Position numbers and translations under genes: made by a program
Part shown: piece after piece, positions 8,138 through 14,809 of the stretch
Layout of the letters: each line of letters begins with the position of its first letter
How positions within the stretch are numbered: the stretch's first letter is position 1
Notes under the pieces: model-generated
What the model was told of the DNA's origin: nothing
What the model saw: the letters and a program-made list of their open reading frames with translations, nothing else
The model's database searches: none
Source: Mesorhizobium_G sp050247155
Lineage (GTDB): Bacteria; Pseudomonadota; Alphaproteobacteria; Rhizobiales; Rhizobiaceae
Reading direction: 5' to 3'
DNA: 64,000 bases
Assembly: GCA_050247155.1 (NCBI GenBank)
Contig: JBFWUS010000009.1
Coordinates: 29,406-93,405, forward strand

Positions 8138-8171
8138 AGTATAGGCCAAAACCGCCAAAATTGCCACAAAA
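8138..8171 (-). promoter_or_regulatory. Promoter with three 9-base direct repeats for the toxin-antitoxin operon
   Basis: On the + strand the units GCCAAAACC, GCCAAAATT and GCCACAAAA begin at 8145, 8154 and 8163, exactly nine bases apart. On the - strand a -10 box TATACT (8143-8138) lies seven bases before the ATG at 8131, with a weak -35 TGGCAA 17 bases upstream. The repeats therefore cover the promoter, as expected for an autoregulatory operator, and the transcript would be nearly leaderless. The whole site is squeezed between the resolvase stop and this operon. Confidence 0.5.
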
Positions 8172-8738
8172 TCACGCCCCGGGCTGGTAGCCGGTTCTCT
8201 TGAGCGCCCGTGACAGGGTCCAGCCGTCGACTCGGTAGTCGCCGGCGATTTCCTCGAACGTCTCGCCTTTTTTGCGCCGACGGGCCGCCTGCCGCAATTG
8301 CCGTTTGCTCAGGACCGGCGGACGGCCGATCCGGGCGCCGCGCAGGCGTGCGGCCTGCATTCCCTCGCGGGTCCGCTGCGAGAGATTGCGCTGCTCGAAC
8401 TCCGCCAGCGCGGACATGATCGTGTACACAAAAATCCCCGCCGGGGTCGTGGTGTCGATGCTGAGGCTGGCGATGCGGAAATGCACGCCCCGTGCCCGAA
8501 GCTTTTCGGCCTCGGTCAGGGCATCGACGACCGAACGAAACGCCCGGTCGAGGTCCCAGACCACCAGCATATCCCCGGCCTTCAGGCTGGCGATTACCCT
8601 ATCGAAGACAGGCCGCCTTTTGGCGGTCGCGGACAGGGTTTCGATTTCCAGTTCGTCGGCAAATTCCCTCAGCCCCTCGACCTGCCGGTCATGGCGCTGC
8701 TCCGGCGTGGACACGCGAATGTATGCAATCTTTTTCAT
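8172..8738 (-). CDS. Serine recombinase, resolvase/invertase family
   Basis: This 188-residue protein has the small serine recombinase layout. The catalytic serine lies in AYIRVSTPEQRHDRQ near residue 10; the core has GDMLVVWDLDRAFRSVVD, where other members have DRLGRS; then AEFEQRNLSQRTREGMQAAR. A C-terminal helix-turn-helix follows (GRPPVLSKRQLRQA...EEIAGDYRVDGWTLSRAL). The ATG at 8738 is preferred because the extension to 8825 precedes the conserved start. Such enzymes resolve plasmid or transposon multimers or invert DNA. No transposase accompanies it, so multimer resolution of the former plasmid is the simplest role. Confidence 0.9.
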   Translation of the reverse strand: MKKIAYIRVSTPEQRHDRQVEGLREFADELEIETLSATAKRRPVFDRVIASLKAGDMLVVWDLDRAFRSVVDALTEAEKLRARGVHFRIASLSIDTTTPAGIFVYTIMSALAEFEQRNLSQRTREGMQAARLRGARIGRPPVLSKRQLRQAARRRKKGETFEEIAGDYRVDGWTLSRALKRTGYQPGA

Positions 8739-8895
8739 CAATATCAATGGGTTGTAATGCTGCTTCCGGCCACACAATCGTCCCCTTTTGCTGGCGTCGA
8801 ATTCGAACAGTCCGAACCCGCCCAAAGCCGCAGTTTCTATAACATTTTACCAAACCGGCTCTCCCTTAGGCAAATATTCACCAAATGGGACGGTT

Positions 8896-9255
8896 GTGCG
8901 GGGAGTAATCACCAGTATTTCAAACATAAAGCACAGCCTTGCAGCGGCTATCATTGCCACGGTTGCAGGCACACCGCTGGCCTATGCTGCGGATGCCGAT
9001 CTCTCCAAACACAGCATGATGGGCAAGATGAAGCCGGCCGAATGGTATCCGTTCGTTGCCGGGATCGTCGAGGGTGTCGCTTTTCACCGCTATACGGCGG
9101 CAGGCAAGGACGCAGGCGTCATGAACTGCGTCTATGACTGGTTCTACAAGACGGACGGCACACTGGACGCGATCTATTCCGCCTTCGGCAAGTTCCCCGA
9201 CTTTCCACCGGCCGCTGTCGTGGATGCGCTGGCCAAGCGAAAGTGCGGTGAGTGA
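8896..9255 (+). CDS. Small exported protein, Rap1a/Tai-like
   Basis: From the GTG at 8896 this is about 119 residues with a signal peptide (hydrophobic SLAAAIIATVAG, cut after AYA). The mature part resembles the Rap1a/Tai group of small periplasmic proteins: WYPFVAGIVEGVAFHRY, two cysteines (Cys in MNCVYDWFY and in the final KRKCG), and FPDFPPAAVVDALAKRKC. Rap1a-type proteins protect against some type VI effectors, but many relatives have no known function. The start is uncertain because no ATG or strong ribosome binding site is present. It overlaps the next gene (TGATG), so the two are coupled. Confidence 0.6.
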   Translation: MRGVITSISNIKHSLAAAIIATVAGTPLAYAADADLSKHSMMGKMKPAEWYPFVAGIVEGVAFHRYTAAGKDAGVMNCVYDWFYKTDGTLDAIYSAFGKFPDFPPAAVVDALAKRKCGE

Positions 9256-9968
9256 TGGACATCACGACAACCCGTAGCTGGAAAGAAGATTTTGCACGCA
9301 GCGCCGCATTTCGGCGTGAGCAGGACCGCTTCTTCAGGGAAACGGAAAAACGCATCAAGGAAAAAGTCGAGGACGCCAAAGCCGATGACGCCGTGAGCGA
9401 CCTTGCAGGGGCGATGGTGCTGGCGAGCGAATCCGACATCGCCGCGTTCCGCAGCGATCTGGACGGCTATCGCACCGCCGCGACCGAAGCGCTGATTGAG
9501 AATGAGCGGCAACTTGCGCTGGTACAGGCCGAACTCGATGACATGCTCGGCAAAGCCTATGTGCTGCCGGACGGCCGCCGGGTCTTCAAGACCGAGGACG
9601 GATTGCGCGTCTTCGATGAGAACGGCGTCGAACTCTCGGCCAAAGACATCGACCCCGACGTGATCGAAGACTGGCGACCACGCGCCGAGGGCTATCTGGA
9701 ACGCCGTGACGACAAGCTCGATCTCGTGACCGAGCACGACAAGATCATCACCTTCGAGGAGCGGGTCGAACTGGCGGACGAACGCGCCAAGTCGGGAGAA
9801 ATGACCGAAGGCGAACTGAGTGACCTGCGCGGCGACCTCGAAGCGTCAATCCCGCTCTCCGTCCGCAGCAAGCTACCCGGTCACGACGCTCTGGATGCAG
9901 CCGATCCCGTCAGCGAACCCAGCGCGGTCCCGACGTCCGCTCCCGCAACCGCTTTCAAACCGGGATAG
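9255..9968 (+). CDS. Hypothetical coiled-coil-rich protein of the mobile island
   Basis: This 237-residue acidic, highly charged protein is predicted from its sequence to be mostly helical in the first 110 residues (FRREQDRFFRETEKRIKEK). A short beta-like VLPDGRRVFKTEDGLRVFDE segment and another helical stretch follow, with a proline/alanine-rich tail. The segment VLPDGRRVFKTEDG resembles stretches seen in plasmid and phage structural or transfer proteins, but I cannot name the family. Its ATG overlaps the stop of the exported protein upstream. It has no signal peptide or membrane segment. Confidence 0.7.
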   Translation: MDITTTRSWKEDFARSAAFRREQDRFFRETEKRIKEKVEDAKADDAVSDLAGAMVLASESDIAAFRSDLDGYRTAATEALIENERQLALVQAELDDMLGKAYVLPDGRRVFKTEDGLRVFDENGVELSAKDIDPDVIEDWRPRAEGYLERRDDKLDLVTEHDKIITFEERVELADERAKSGEMTEGELSDLRGDLEASIPLSVRSKLPGHDALDAADPVSEPSAVPTSAPATAFKPG

Positions 9969-10046
9969 TCCCGCCGCGTCGTCGCGCGCCGGCCCACCAT
10001 CGATATCAGCGGTCCGCCCAATCTGACCAAAAGCCAGGAGACCATC

Positions 10047-10580
10047 ATGGCCCCGAAATACGAAGACCCGGTCGCCAAGTCGATCGAGGCCGCGTTCATC
10101 GCGCGCAACACCGGCATGAGCAATGGCAGCATGGCGGCGGCAAACGGTCTCGCAGATCGCCGCCGTGAGCGCGAACGGGAACAAGAACGCCAACGCAAGA
10201 AGCAGACCAGCACGGACGAGAATTCGAAGGTCATCTGCACCGAGCTTCACCGGCAGGGATTGCTCAGCCGGGAAGATCACCCGCTCGGCTTGCGCTATGT
10301 GCGTGAGCACCTCACGCCGCGCCACGAACGCGGCTATCACGTCTGGGCCATCCCCGTGGTGCGCCGGATGCGACAATCGAAGCGGGTGACAGCGTTCTGG
10401 CACCGTCTTGCCAAGGCGCGCGCCGATCACATCGCATATCTTTATGGCGACGACAGCCGCCGCAATCGCTGCGGACAGCTCCTATGCGCTATCGGGCATC
10501 CGGCTTGCTATCTAATTGGCGGTTTCGTTGACGAGCAGAATTGGCGATCCGTTTACCAAAGCGCACACTATCGTGGGTAG
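10047..10580 (+). CDS. Hypothetical protein of the mobile island
   Basis: This 177-residue protein has a clear AGGAGACC site before the ATG. The N-terminus is basic and helical with a run of Arg/Glu (RREREREQERQRKK). The C-terminal half is a compact cysteine-containing domain: VICTELHRQGLL, GYHVWAIPVVRRMRQS, LAKARADHIAYLYG and LLCAIGHPACYLIGGF. The WA-x-P and RMRxS pattern looks conserved, and similar C-terminal domains occur in phage and plasmid proteins of alphaproteobacteria, but I do not know a function. The last 20 residues may be extraneous if the gene was fused to unrelated DNA. Confidence 0.65.
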   Translation: MAPKYEDPVAKSIEAAFIARNTGMSNGSMAAANGLADRRREREREQERQRKKQTSTDENSKVICTELHRQGLLSREDHPLGLRYVREHLTPRHERGYHVWAIPVVRRMRQSKRVTAFWHRLAKARADHIAYLYGDDSRRNRCGQLLCAIGHPACYLIGGFVDEQNWRSVYQSAHYRG

Positions 10581-10794
10581 GAGCGCCCCGACGTATTGTG
10601 CGAACTGACGATCCCGGGCGCGCCCAACATCGCTGCCACCGGGAATGACGCACACATTAGGTTCGCCCAGCACGGCGCGCGCGAATGGCCGGAAGACGTG
10701 TGAAGCCCTAGCGAACCTGGTTTTCATTCAACCATCTACCACCAATCGTCGATCTGTGTTTGTTTGCTTCCATTTCTGACGCCGGACACGCACC

Positions 10795-11187
10795 ATGCTC
10801 GCGCGCTACATCCGCATCACCATCTACATCCCGTTCGAGAACTGGGCGGAACGCCCGTTTCCCGCGCCGGAGCAGATCGCCGAACACTCGTTTGTATCCG
10901 ACTTGCTCGAACTCATGAAAATCCACAAGGGCGTCGGACAGTTGGGTCTCTATGACGGTGTGCATGAGATAGGCCCCGGCTTCGAAGGATTCGCGCCGCA
11001 GGAGGGCTCCAATCCGACACAGGGCATCGTCAACGTGAGGGAGCAGCTGCCGGCGATCCGTTTCACAACCTACGCCCGGGCGGATTTATTCGGCACAGTG
11101 AAAGAGTTTGTCGACGCTGCTGCCGAGGCGCATCCGTGGGAATATCCGGTGATCGAGATCGATGAAATCTCAATGTGGCAGAAGTAG
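10795..11187 (+). CDS. Stand-alone NIF3/YqfO C-terminal-like domain protein
   Basis: This 130-residue protein resembles the small ferredoxin-like (CutA/PII-type) insert domain of NIF3/YqfO proteins. It has an N-terminal strand (YIRITIYIP), GQLGLYDGVHEIGPGFEGF, a stretch with E-QLPAIRFTTYA, and AAAEAHPWEYPVIEIDEI, the last matching the family motif AHPYEEPxxD. No metal-binding NIF3 core is present, so it would be a free-standing domain, perhaps a small-molecule sensor. It stands alone with 214 bases upstream. The fold assignment is by motif only. Confidence 0.6.
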   Translation: MLARYIRITIYIPFENWAERPFPAPEQIAEHSFVSDLLELMKIHKGVGQLGLYDGVHEIGPGFEGFAPQEGSNPTQGIVNVREQLPAIRFTTYARADLFGTVKEFVDAAAEAHPWEYPVIEIDEISMWQK

Positions 11188-11263
11188 TTAATATTAATAC
11201 TACGTAAAATACTTGCATTTATTATAAAAATATGACTGACTGTCCTCTTGCATTGGAGGCGGC

Positions 11264-11806
11264 ATGGATGAAGTTCGATTTGAGCAAGACTACGAAATAA
11301 CCGTCAGAAGGACACTTGACGGTGCTCCCTATCAGGAAACCTGGAGAAAGGACGGCCTGGTCGACCGCGCCGATGGACCAGCCTATCGCCGTTTCGATCC
11401 GGCAACCGGCAAGATACTCCGCGAAGAATGGAGAAAGGCAGGCAACTACCATCGAACCGATGGCCCGGCTTTCATCCTTTTCGATACCGAAACCGACGTG
11501 GCGACGCATGAAGCCTGGTACCGGGAGGGTAAGTTTCACCGGCTCGATGGCCCGGCGTGGATCGACCGCACGAAAGATGGCCAAGTAAGTTTCGAGATTT
11601 GGCACCGCGATGGCATGCATCACAGGGAAGGAGGGCCCGCAATGCGCGGTGTCGATCCGCATACCGGTGTCGTTTGGAGGGAACACTATCAGGTTAATGG
11701 CAGATATCATCGCACCGATGGTCCCGCATTGATCGAGCGTGACCGCATAACCGGCGATATTGAACGCGCGTCGGTCTGGCGCCAGGGCGTGCTTTTTCCG
11801 TCGTGA
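11264..11806 (+). CDS. YwqK-like repeat protein with five W-G-HR-DGPA units
   Basis: This 180-residue protein is built from five tandem repeats of about 33 residues. Each ends in a variant of W-x-x-x-G-x-x-HR-x-DGPA (DRADGPA, YHRTDGPA, FHRLDGPA, HHREGGPA, YHRTDGPA). This resembles the MORN-like YwqK repeats that form beta-sheet stacks and occur as immunity or accessory proteins near toxins. A strong GGAGG precedes the ATG. About 50 unusually AT-rich bases (11186-11235) lie upstream in otherwise GC-rich DNA, suggesting foreign origin or silencing by a MucR- or H-NS-type protein. No partner toxin is next to it. Confidence 0.65.
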   Translation: MDEVRFEQDYEITVRRTLDGAPYQETWRKDGLVDRADGPAYRRFDPATGKILREEWRKAGNYHRTDGPAFILFDTETDVATHEAWYREGKFHRLDGPAWIDRTKDGQVSFEIWHRDGMHHREGGPAMRGVDPHTGVVWREHYQVNGRYHRTDGPALIERDRITGDIERASVWRQGVLFPS

Positions 11807-11931
11807 TCGTCCGAGAGCGCACGAATTGCCAGGAGTGCGGCGCGTCACGCTCAAGGCAGCTGCCGCTAACTCCCGCGAGATGGACGCAGAAATCAGGTTG
11901 AACGCCTCGTCATGCGGCGGAACGACGTCCT

Positions 11932-12189
11932 TTACATGCCGTTCTTGACGCCAAGCTCCTTGCCGTTGCGCGTGAAGACAATGCGATCTCCTGCCGCGAA
12001 GGCGAACGGGCCCGTCTCTGTCGCGAAGATTATCTCATCGTCCGCACCGGCAGAAGAGCGCGGCGCTCGCTGTATCGCCTGGTTGAGCGCAAACACATCC
12101 TTGAGCCGATGTGCGAAGGCCAATTGCGTCGAAGACGGTCCGCCCGCCTCCTGGTCTCTTAGAAAGTGCTCAAGCGCTGCGGGCATCAT
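11932..12189 (-). pseudogene. Relaxase-helicase fragment (partial copy of the downstream relaxase)
   Basis: The frame encodes about 84 residues that match residues 715-796 of the relaxase encoded at 14810-17536: EAGGPSSTQLAFAHR, KDVFALNQAI, SSAGADDEIIF, GDRIVFTRN and ELGVKNGM. The two copies are clearly diverged, roughly four bases in five alike by eye, and both read leftwards. Nothing of the relaxase domain or Walker motifs is present. This is a remnant of a second, related mobilization region, not a recent duplication. Confidence 0.85.
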
Positions 12190-12200
12190 TGCGGCCGTGC

Positions 12201-12377
12201 CAGGCTGGTCTCGGTGTCGCGCTCCTCAGCGACCGACACCTGCGTCCGGAGATGGCGATCATCCAAGAGCGCCTGCCGGCCCTGCCATCGCTCGCATACG
12301 TCGTGCGTCGGACAAAGAAGGCGCGAAATCCCGCGCTGGAAAGGCCGGTGTCGGAAGTAGAAGCGGAGATCAGCTGA
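12201..12377 (+). pseudogene. LysR-type regulator C-terminal fragment
   Basis: On the opposite strand to the relaxase fragment and directly against it, this frame reads QAGLGVALLSDRHLRPEM, RLPALPSLAYVVRRTKKARN and PALERPVSEVEAEI before a stop. This matches the end of the effector-binding domain of LysR-family regulators (GxGVALLP, then LP-x-LP-x-YVVRR, ARNPAL). There is no helix-turn-helix, so about 230 residues are missing. The junction with the relaxase fragment is near 12190-12200. Confidence 0.65.
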
Positions 12378-12467
12378 TACCGCAGGCTGGCGCTAGCGAG
12401 CCAAACCTGTAGGCCGAGGCTGCGACATTCCAAGCCCTTCGTTGCGCACCCGCAAATGCTGCCCGAG

Positions 12468-12584
12468 CTAGGTCGCTCCGTTCCAGAAGGCAAAGCCCAG
12501 AACGGCTGCCACGAGCAAGATGACGAGAACACCCATTAGAGTGCCAATCTTTTCTGGCAGCCCATCTTGTCTCTGCTGCGCCAT
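12468..12584 (-). CDS. 38-residue membrane protein
   Basis: This tiny gene is preceded by a strong GGGAGG eight bases before the ATG. The protein has a charged N-terminus (QQRQDGLPEK) and one membrane helix (MGVLVILLVAAVLGFAFWNG). It lies downstream of another tiny membrane protein gene on the same strand and both sit downstream of trkH. The ribosome binding site and helix make it likely real. Function is unknown; an accessory peptide of a membrane transporter is one possibility. Confidence 0.6.
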   Translation of the reverse strand: MAQQRQDGLPEKIGTLMGVLVILLVAAVLGFAFWNGAT

Positions 12585-12637
12585 AACAGTCCTCCCTTTC
12601 CGGCATGATGACAACCGCCAGCGTTGATTGCCCAGAG

Positions 12638-12760
12638 TTAGTTCAACACGTGGTTGAGCAGGACGTAGCCGATTGCGTACAAGCAAACTCCTATGCCGGC
12701 GCTGATCGCAACCATTGTCAAGAACGACATTTCGCCTTTGTGTGGATCTTCCGCCGACAT
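12638..12760 (-). CDS. 40-residue membrane protein
   Basis: The frame starts at ATG 12760 with an acidic, polar N-terminus (SAEDPHKGE), followed by one membrane helix (SFLTMVAISAGIGVCLYAIG), and ends LLNHVLN. A GCGCTCGATG context gives no strong ribosome binding site, so expression is less sure than for its 38-residue neighbour 53 bases downstream. The topology, a soluble N-terminus and one helix, is the same in both, which suggests a functional pair. Confidence 0.5.
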   Translation of the reverse strand: MSAEDPHKGEMSFLTMVAISAGIGVCLYAIGYVLLNHVLN

Positions 12761-12980
12761 CGAGCGCAATAATGCGCCGTGCATCACCTTTCACAACACA
12801 ATTATTTTTCGTTTCGCGGGGAATAAAATTCGCGTTCGTTTGCGTATTGGGTGTGAAGTCTCGGTTTGACCTGCTGCCGCATTTGGAAGATTTGGGCCGC
12901 TGCGCGCACTCTCAGTTGCCGACACATATGATCTGTCTCGTCCCCCTTTTGCCCTGGCTTATCAAGATCACTCGCAACGC

Positions 12981-14438
12981 CTAACCGCGCCAGAACACTG
13001 GCGTGAAGACAACCATCACAGCGAGAATTTCCAACCTGCCCAGCAGCATGGCGACAGAGCATATCCATTTTGCGACGTCGGGAAGTGTCGAAAAGTTTCC
13101 AGCCGGGCCAATGATCGAACCCAAGCCTGGCCCGACATTTGTCAATGCGGTCAAGGCGCCTGACAGTGCGGTGACAAGCTCGAGGCCTGTAGCGGCAAGG
13201 AGCAATGTGACTGCGCCCCATATCACGAAGAAAGCTGCGATAAACAGAACAACCGCCCGCTGCATGTCAGGGTCAACGCTGCGTTCCCCATACCGGATCG
13301 GATAAACCACATGTGGATACAAAAGCTGTCGAAGACCGCTCGAAAGCATCTCGAAGAGGATGAGGAAACGATACGCCTTGATGCCGCCTGTCGTTGATCC
13401 CGAGCAACCGCCAAGGAATGTGGCTATGAAAAAAGCCGTAACCGCGAACGGTCCCCACAGTGTATAATCCGTGGTAGCAAAGCCAGTGGTCGTTATGATC
13501 GAGACCAGGTTGAACGCCGCCTGGGTCAGCGCTTGGAAATAAGGCACACCGTCGTGCTGTCGAACATACACCGACAAGGCGACGACAAGGACGACGCAGT
13601 AACCCAAGAAGACTTTGATCTGGGGGTCGCGTAGCGCTTCGCGACGGCCGCGAAAGGCAAAAAGCAGCAGGATCGAGAAGGGAAGCGACCCTAAAATCAT
13701 GAATACGACTGCTATCCACAATACGGCTGGGTTTGTCGCATAGCGGGCAAAGGAGGTGTCGTGCGTTGAAAATCCTCCAGTGGCGAGGGTCGCCATCGCG
13801 TGATTTGCAGCATCGAACAGGCCCATACCGGCAAACGCATATGAGGCTGCACAGGCCGCTACCAGCAGGGTAAACAAAGCGACGAGGCTCCGCATGTAAG
13901 TGCCGAAGCGCTCGAAGGGGCGGTCTTCAATGTCAGATGACTCGATTTTGAAGTAGGAGACCCCGCCGATATTGAGGAAGGGTAGGATGAAAAGGCCGAT
14001 GGCGATGACGCCAAGGCCGCCGATGAAATTTAGCACTGAGCGCCATAGGAGAACTCCGGGAGGAGCGTGATCCAACCCGCTGATGACCGTGGACCCGGTG
14101 GTGGTTATGCCGGATACGGACTCAAAAAAGGCATCGGTCACGCTCATCTTGAGCGCCGAAGCCATAAACGGCACCGCACCACCGACGGCGAGTGTCAACC
14201 ACAGCAGATTCACCAGGAGGAACCCGAAACGCGCGCTGACGGTAGGGGTATTCCCACGGGTGGCAAGCGCAACAGCGCAACCAGCGCCGCCGACCATCAG
14301 TGACGAGAACGCGAACCCTTGCCAGCTCGAATTGTTCGAATAGAGGTCGATAGCCATCGGAGCCAACATGGCAATCGCGAGATAGATCGCGAAAACAGCC
14401 GCGATGTTGACCGCAGCGCGCAGTTGTTGATCGCTCAC
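12981..14438 (-). CDS. trkH: TrkH-family potassium uptake channel subunit
   Basis: This 485-residue inner-membrane protein has the fourfold repeat of the TrkH/KtrB superfamily. Selectivity-filter segments are visible in order: SGITTTGST, ATLATGGFSTH, SIITTTGFATTD and LTNVGPGLG. It ends with MLLGRLEILAVMVVFTPVFW, the usual TrkH C-terminus. It should form a K+ (or Na+-coupled K+) pathway with a cytoplasmic TrkA subunit, which is not in this window. It lies between gene fragments, so it may be cargo of the island or older chromosome stranded between insertions. Confidence 0.93.
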   Translation of the reverse strand: MSDQQLRAAVNIAAVFAIYLAIAMLAPMAIDLYSNNSSWQGFAFSSLMVGGAGCAVALATRGNTPTVSARFGFLLVNLLWLTLAVGGAVPFMASALKMSVTDAFFESVSGITTTGSTVISGLDHAPPGVLLWRSVLNFIGGLGVIAIGLFILPFLNIGGVSYFKIESSDIEDRPFERFGTYMRSLVALFTLLVAACAASYAFAGMGLFDAANHAMATLATGGFSTHDTSFARYATNPAVLWIAVVFMILGSLPFSILLLFAFRGRREALRDPQIKVFLGYCVVLVVALSVYVRQHDGVPYFQALTQAAFNLVSIITTTGFATTDYTLWGPFAVTAFFIATFLGGCSGSTTGGIKAYRFLILFEMLSSGLRQLLYPHVVYPIRYGERSVDPDMQRAVVLFIAAFFVIWGAVTLLLAATGLELVTALSGALTALTNVGPGLGSIIGPAGNFSTLPDVAKWICSVAMLLGRLEILAVMVVFTPVFWRG

Positions 14439-14463
14439 GCGGCTTTCCCGCTCACAAACTTTC

Positions 14464-14667
14464 TCACGCCAGTTGGGATCGCGATGCTGTACGGATGCTT
14501 CCTACCTCCCCGCCACTCTTATTGTCCGGGTGACGGCAAAAGATCAACCGCGCTTTGAGGGGCGGGTTGGTTTGCAATTCCTCGATAAGCTGCTGCATCA
14601 CATCGATCTCGCGAACTTGCGCTGAGACAATGTGGTCAGCGAGCCGACGCACACGCGCGTCTTTGAT
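14464..14667 (-). pseudogene. DUF305 domain C-terminal fragment
   Basis: The leftward frame reads HIKDARVRRLADHIVSAQVR then EIDVMQQLIEELQTNPPLKA, matching the end of the ferritin-like DUF305 domain (RxLAxxIxxAQxxEIxxM). DUF305 proteins are exported and often copper-associated. The N-terminal half, including the signal peptide and the first histidines, is missing, and upstream codons belong to other sequence. It is a truncated remnant abutting a methylase remnant on the other strand. Confidence 0.6.
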
Positions 14668-14685
14668 GTGCGCGCTCGCGGTTTC

Positions 14686-14775
14686 GGCACGACCCTGGTC
14701 GCTGCGCGCGATTGCGGCTGCGACTGGCTGGGTATCGAACTGGACAGGTGCCACTGCGTTGCAGCACCGAGCGGC
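14686..14775 (+). pseudogene. DNA methyltransferase C-terminal fragment
   Basis: The rightward frame encodes RGFGTTLVAARDCGCDWLGI followed by ELDRCHCVAA. This corresponds to the AdoMet-binding motif region near the C-terminus of N6/N4 DNA methylases of the beta class (GSGTTLVAAxxLGRxxxGIExxxxYC). The Asp-Pro-Phe of motif I and the catalytic (D/N)PPY motif are absent. Only about 30 residues remain, so it is a remnant between the DUF305 fragment and the relaxase gene. Confidence 0.55.
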
Positions 14776-14809
14776 TCCGGCGCCCTGAGCAAAAGACGTG
14801 GAACCACCG

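Noticed and set aside
8298..9137. 279-codon rightward frame over the resolvase and exported-protein genes
   Set aside because: It crosses two well-supported genes on both strands and has no domain; the resolvase motifs are unmistakable on the - strand.
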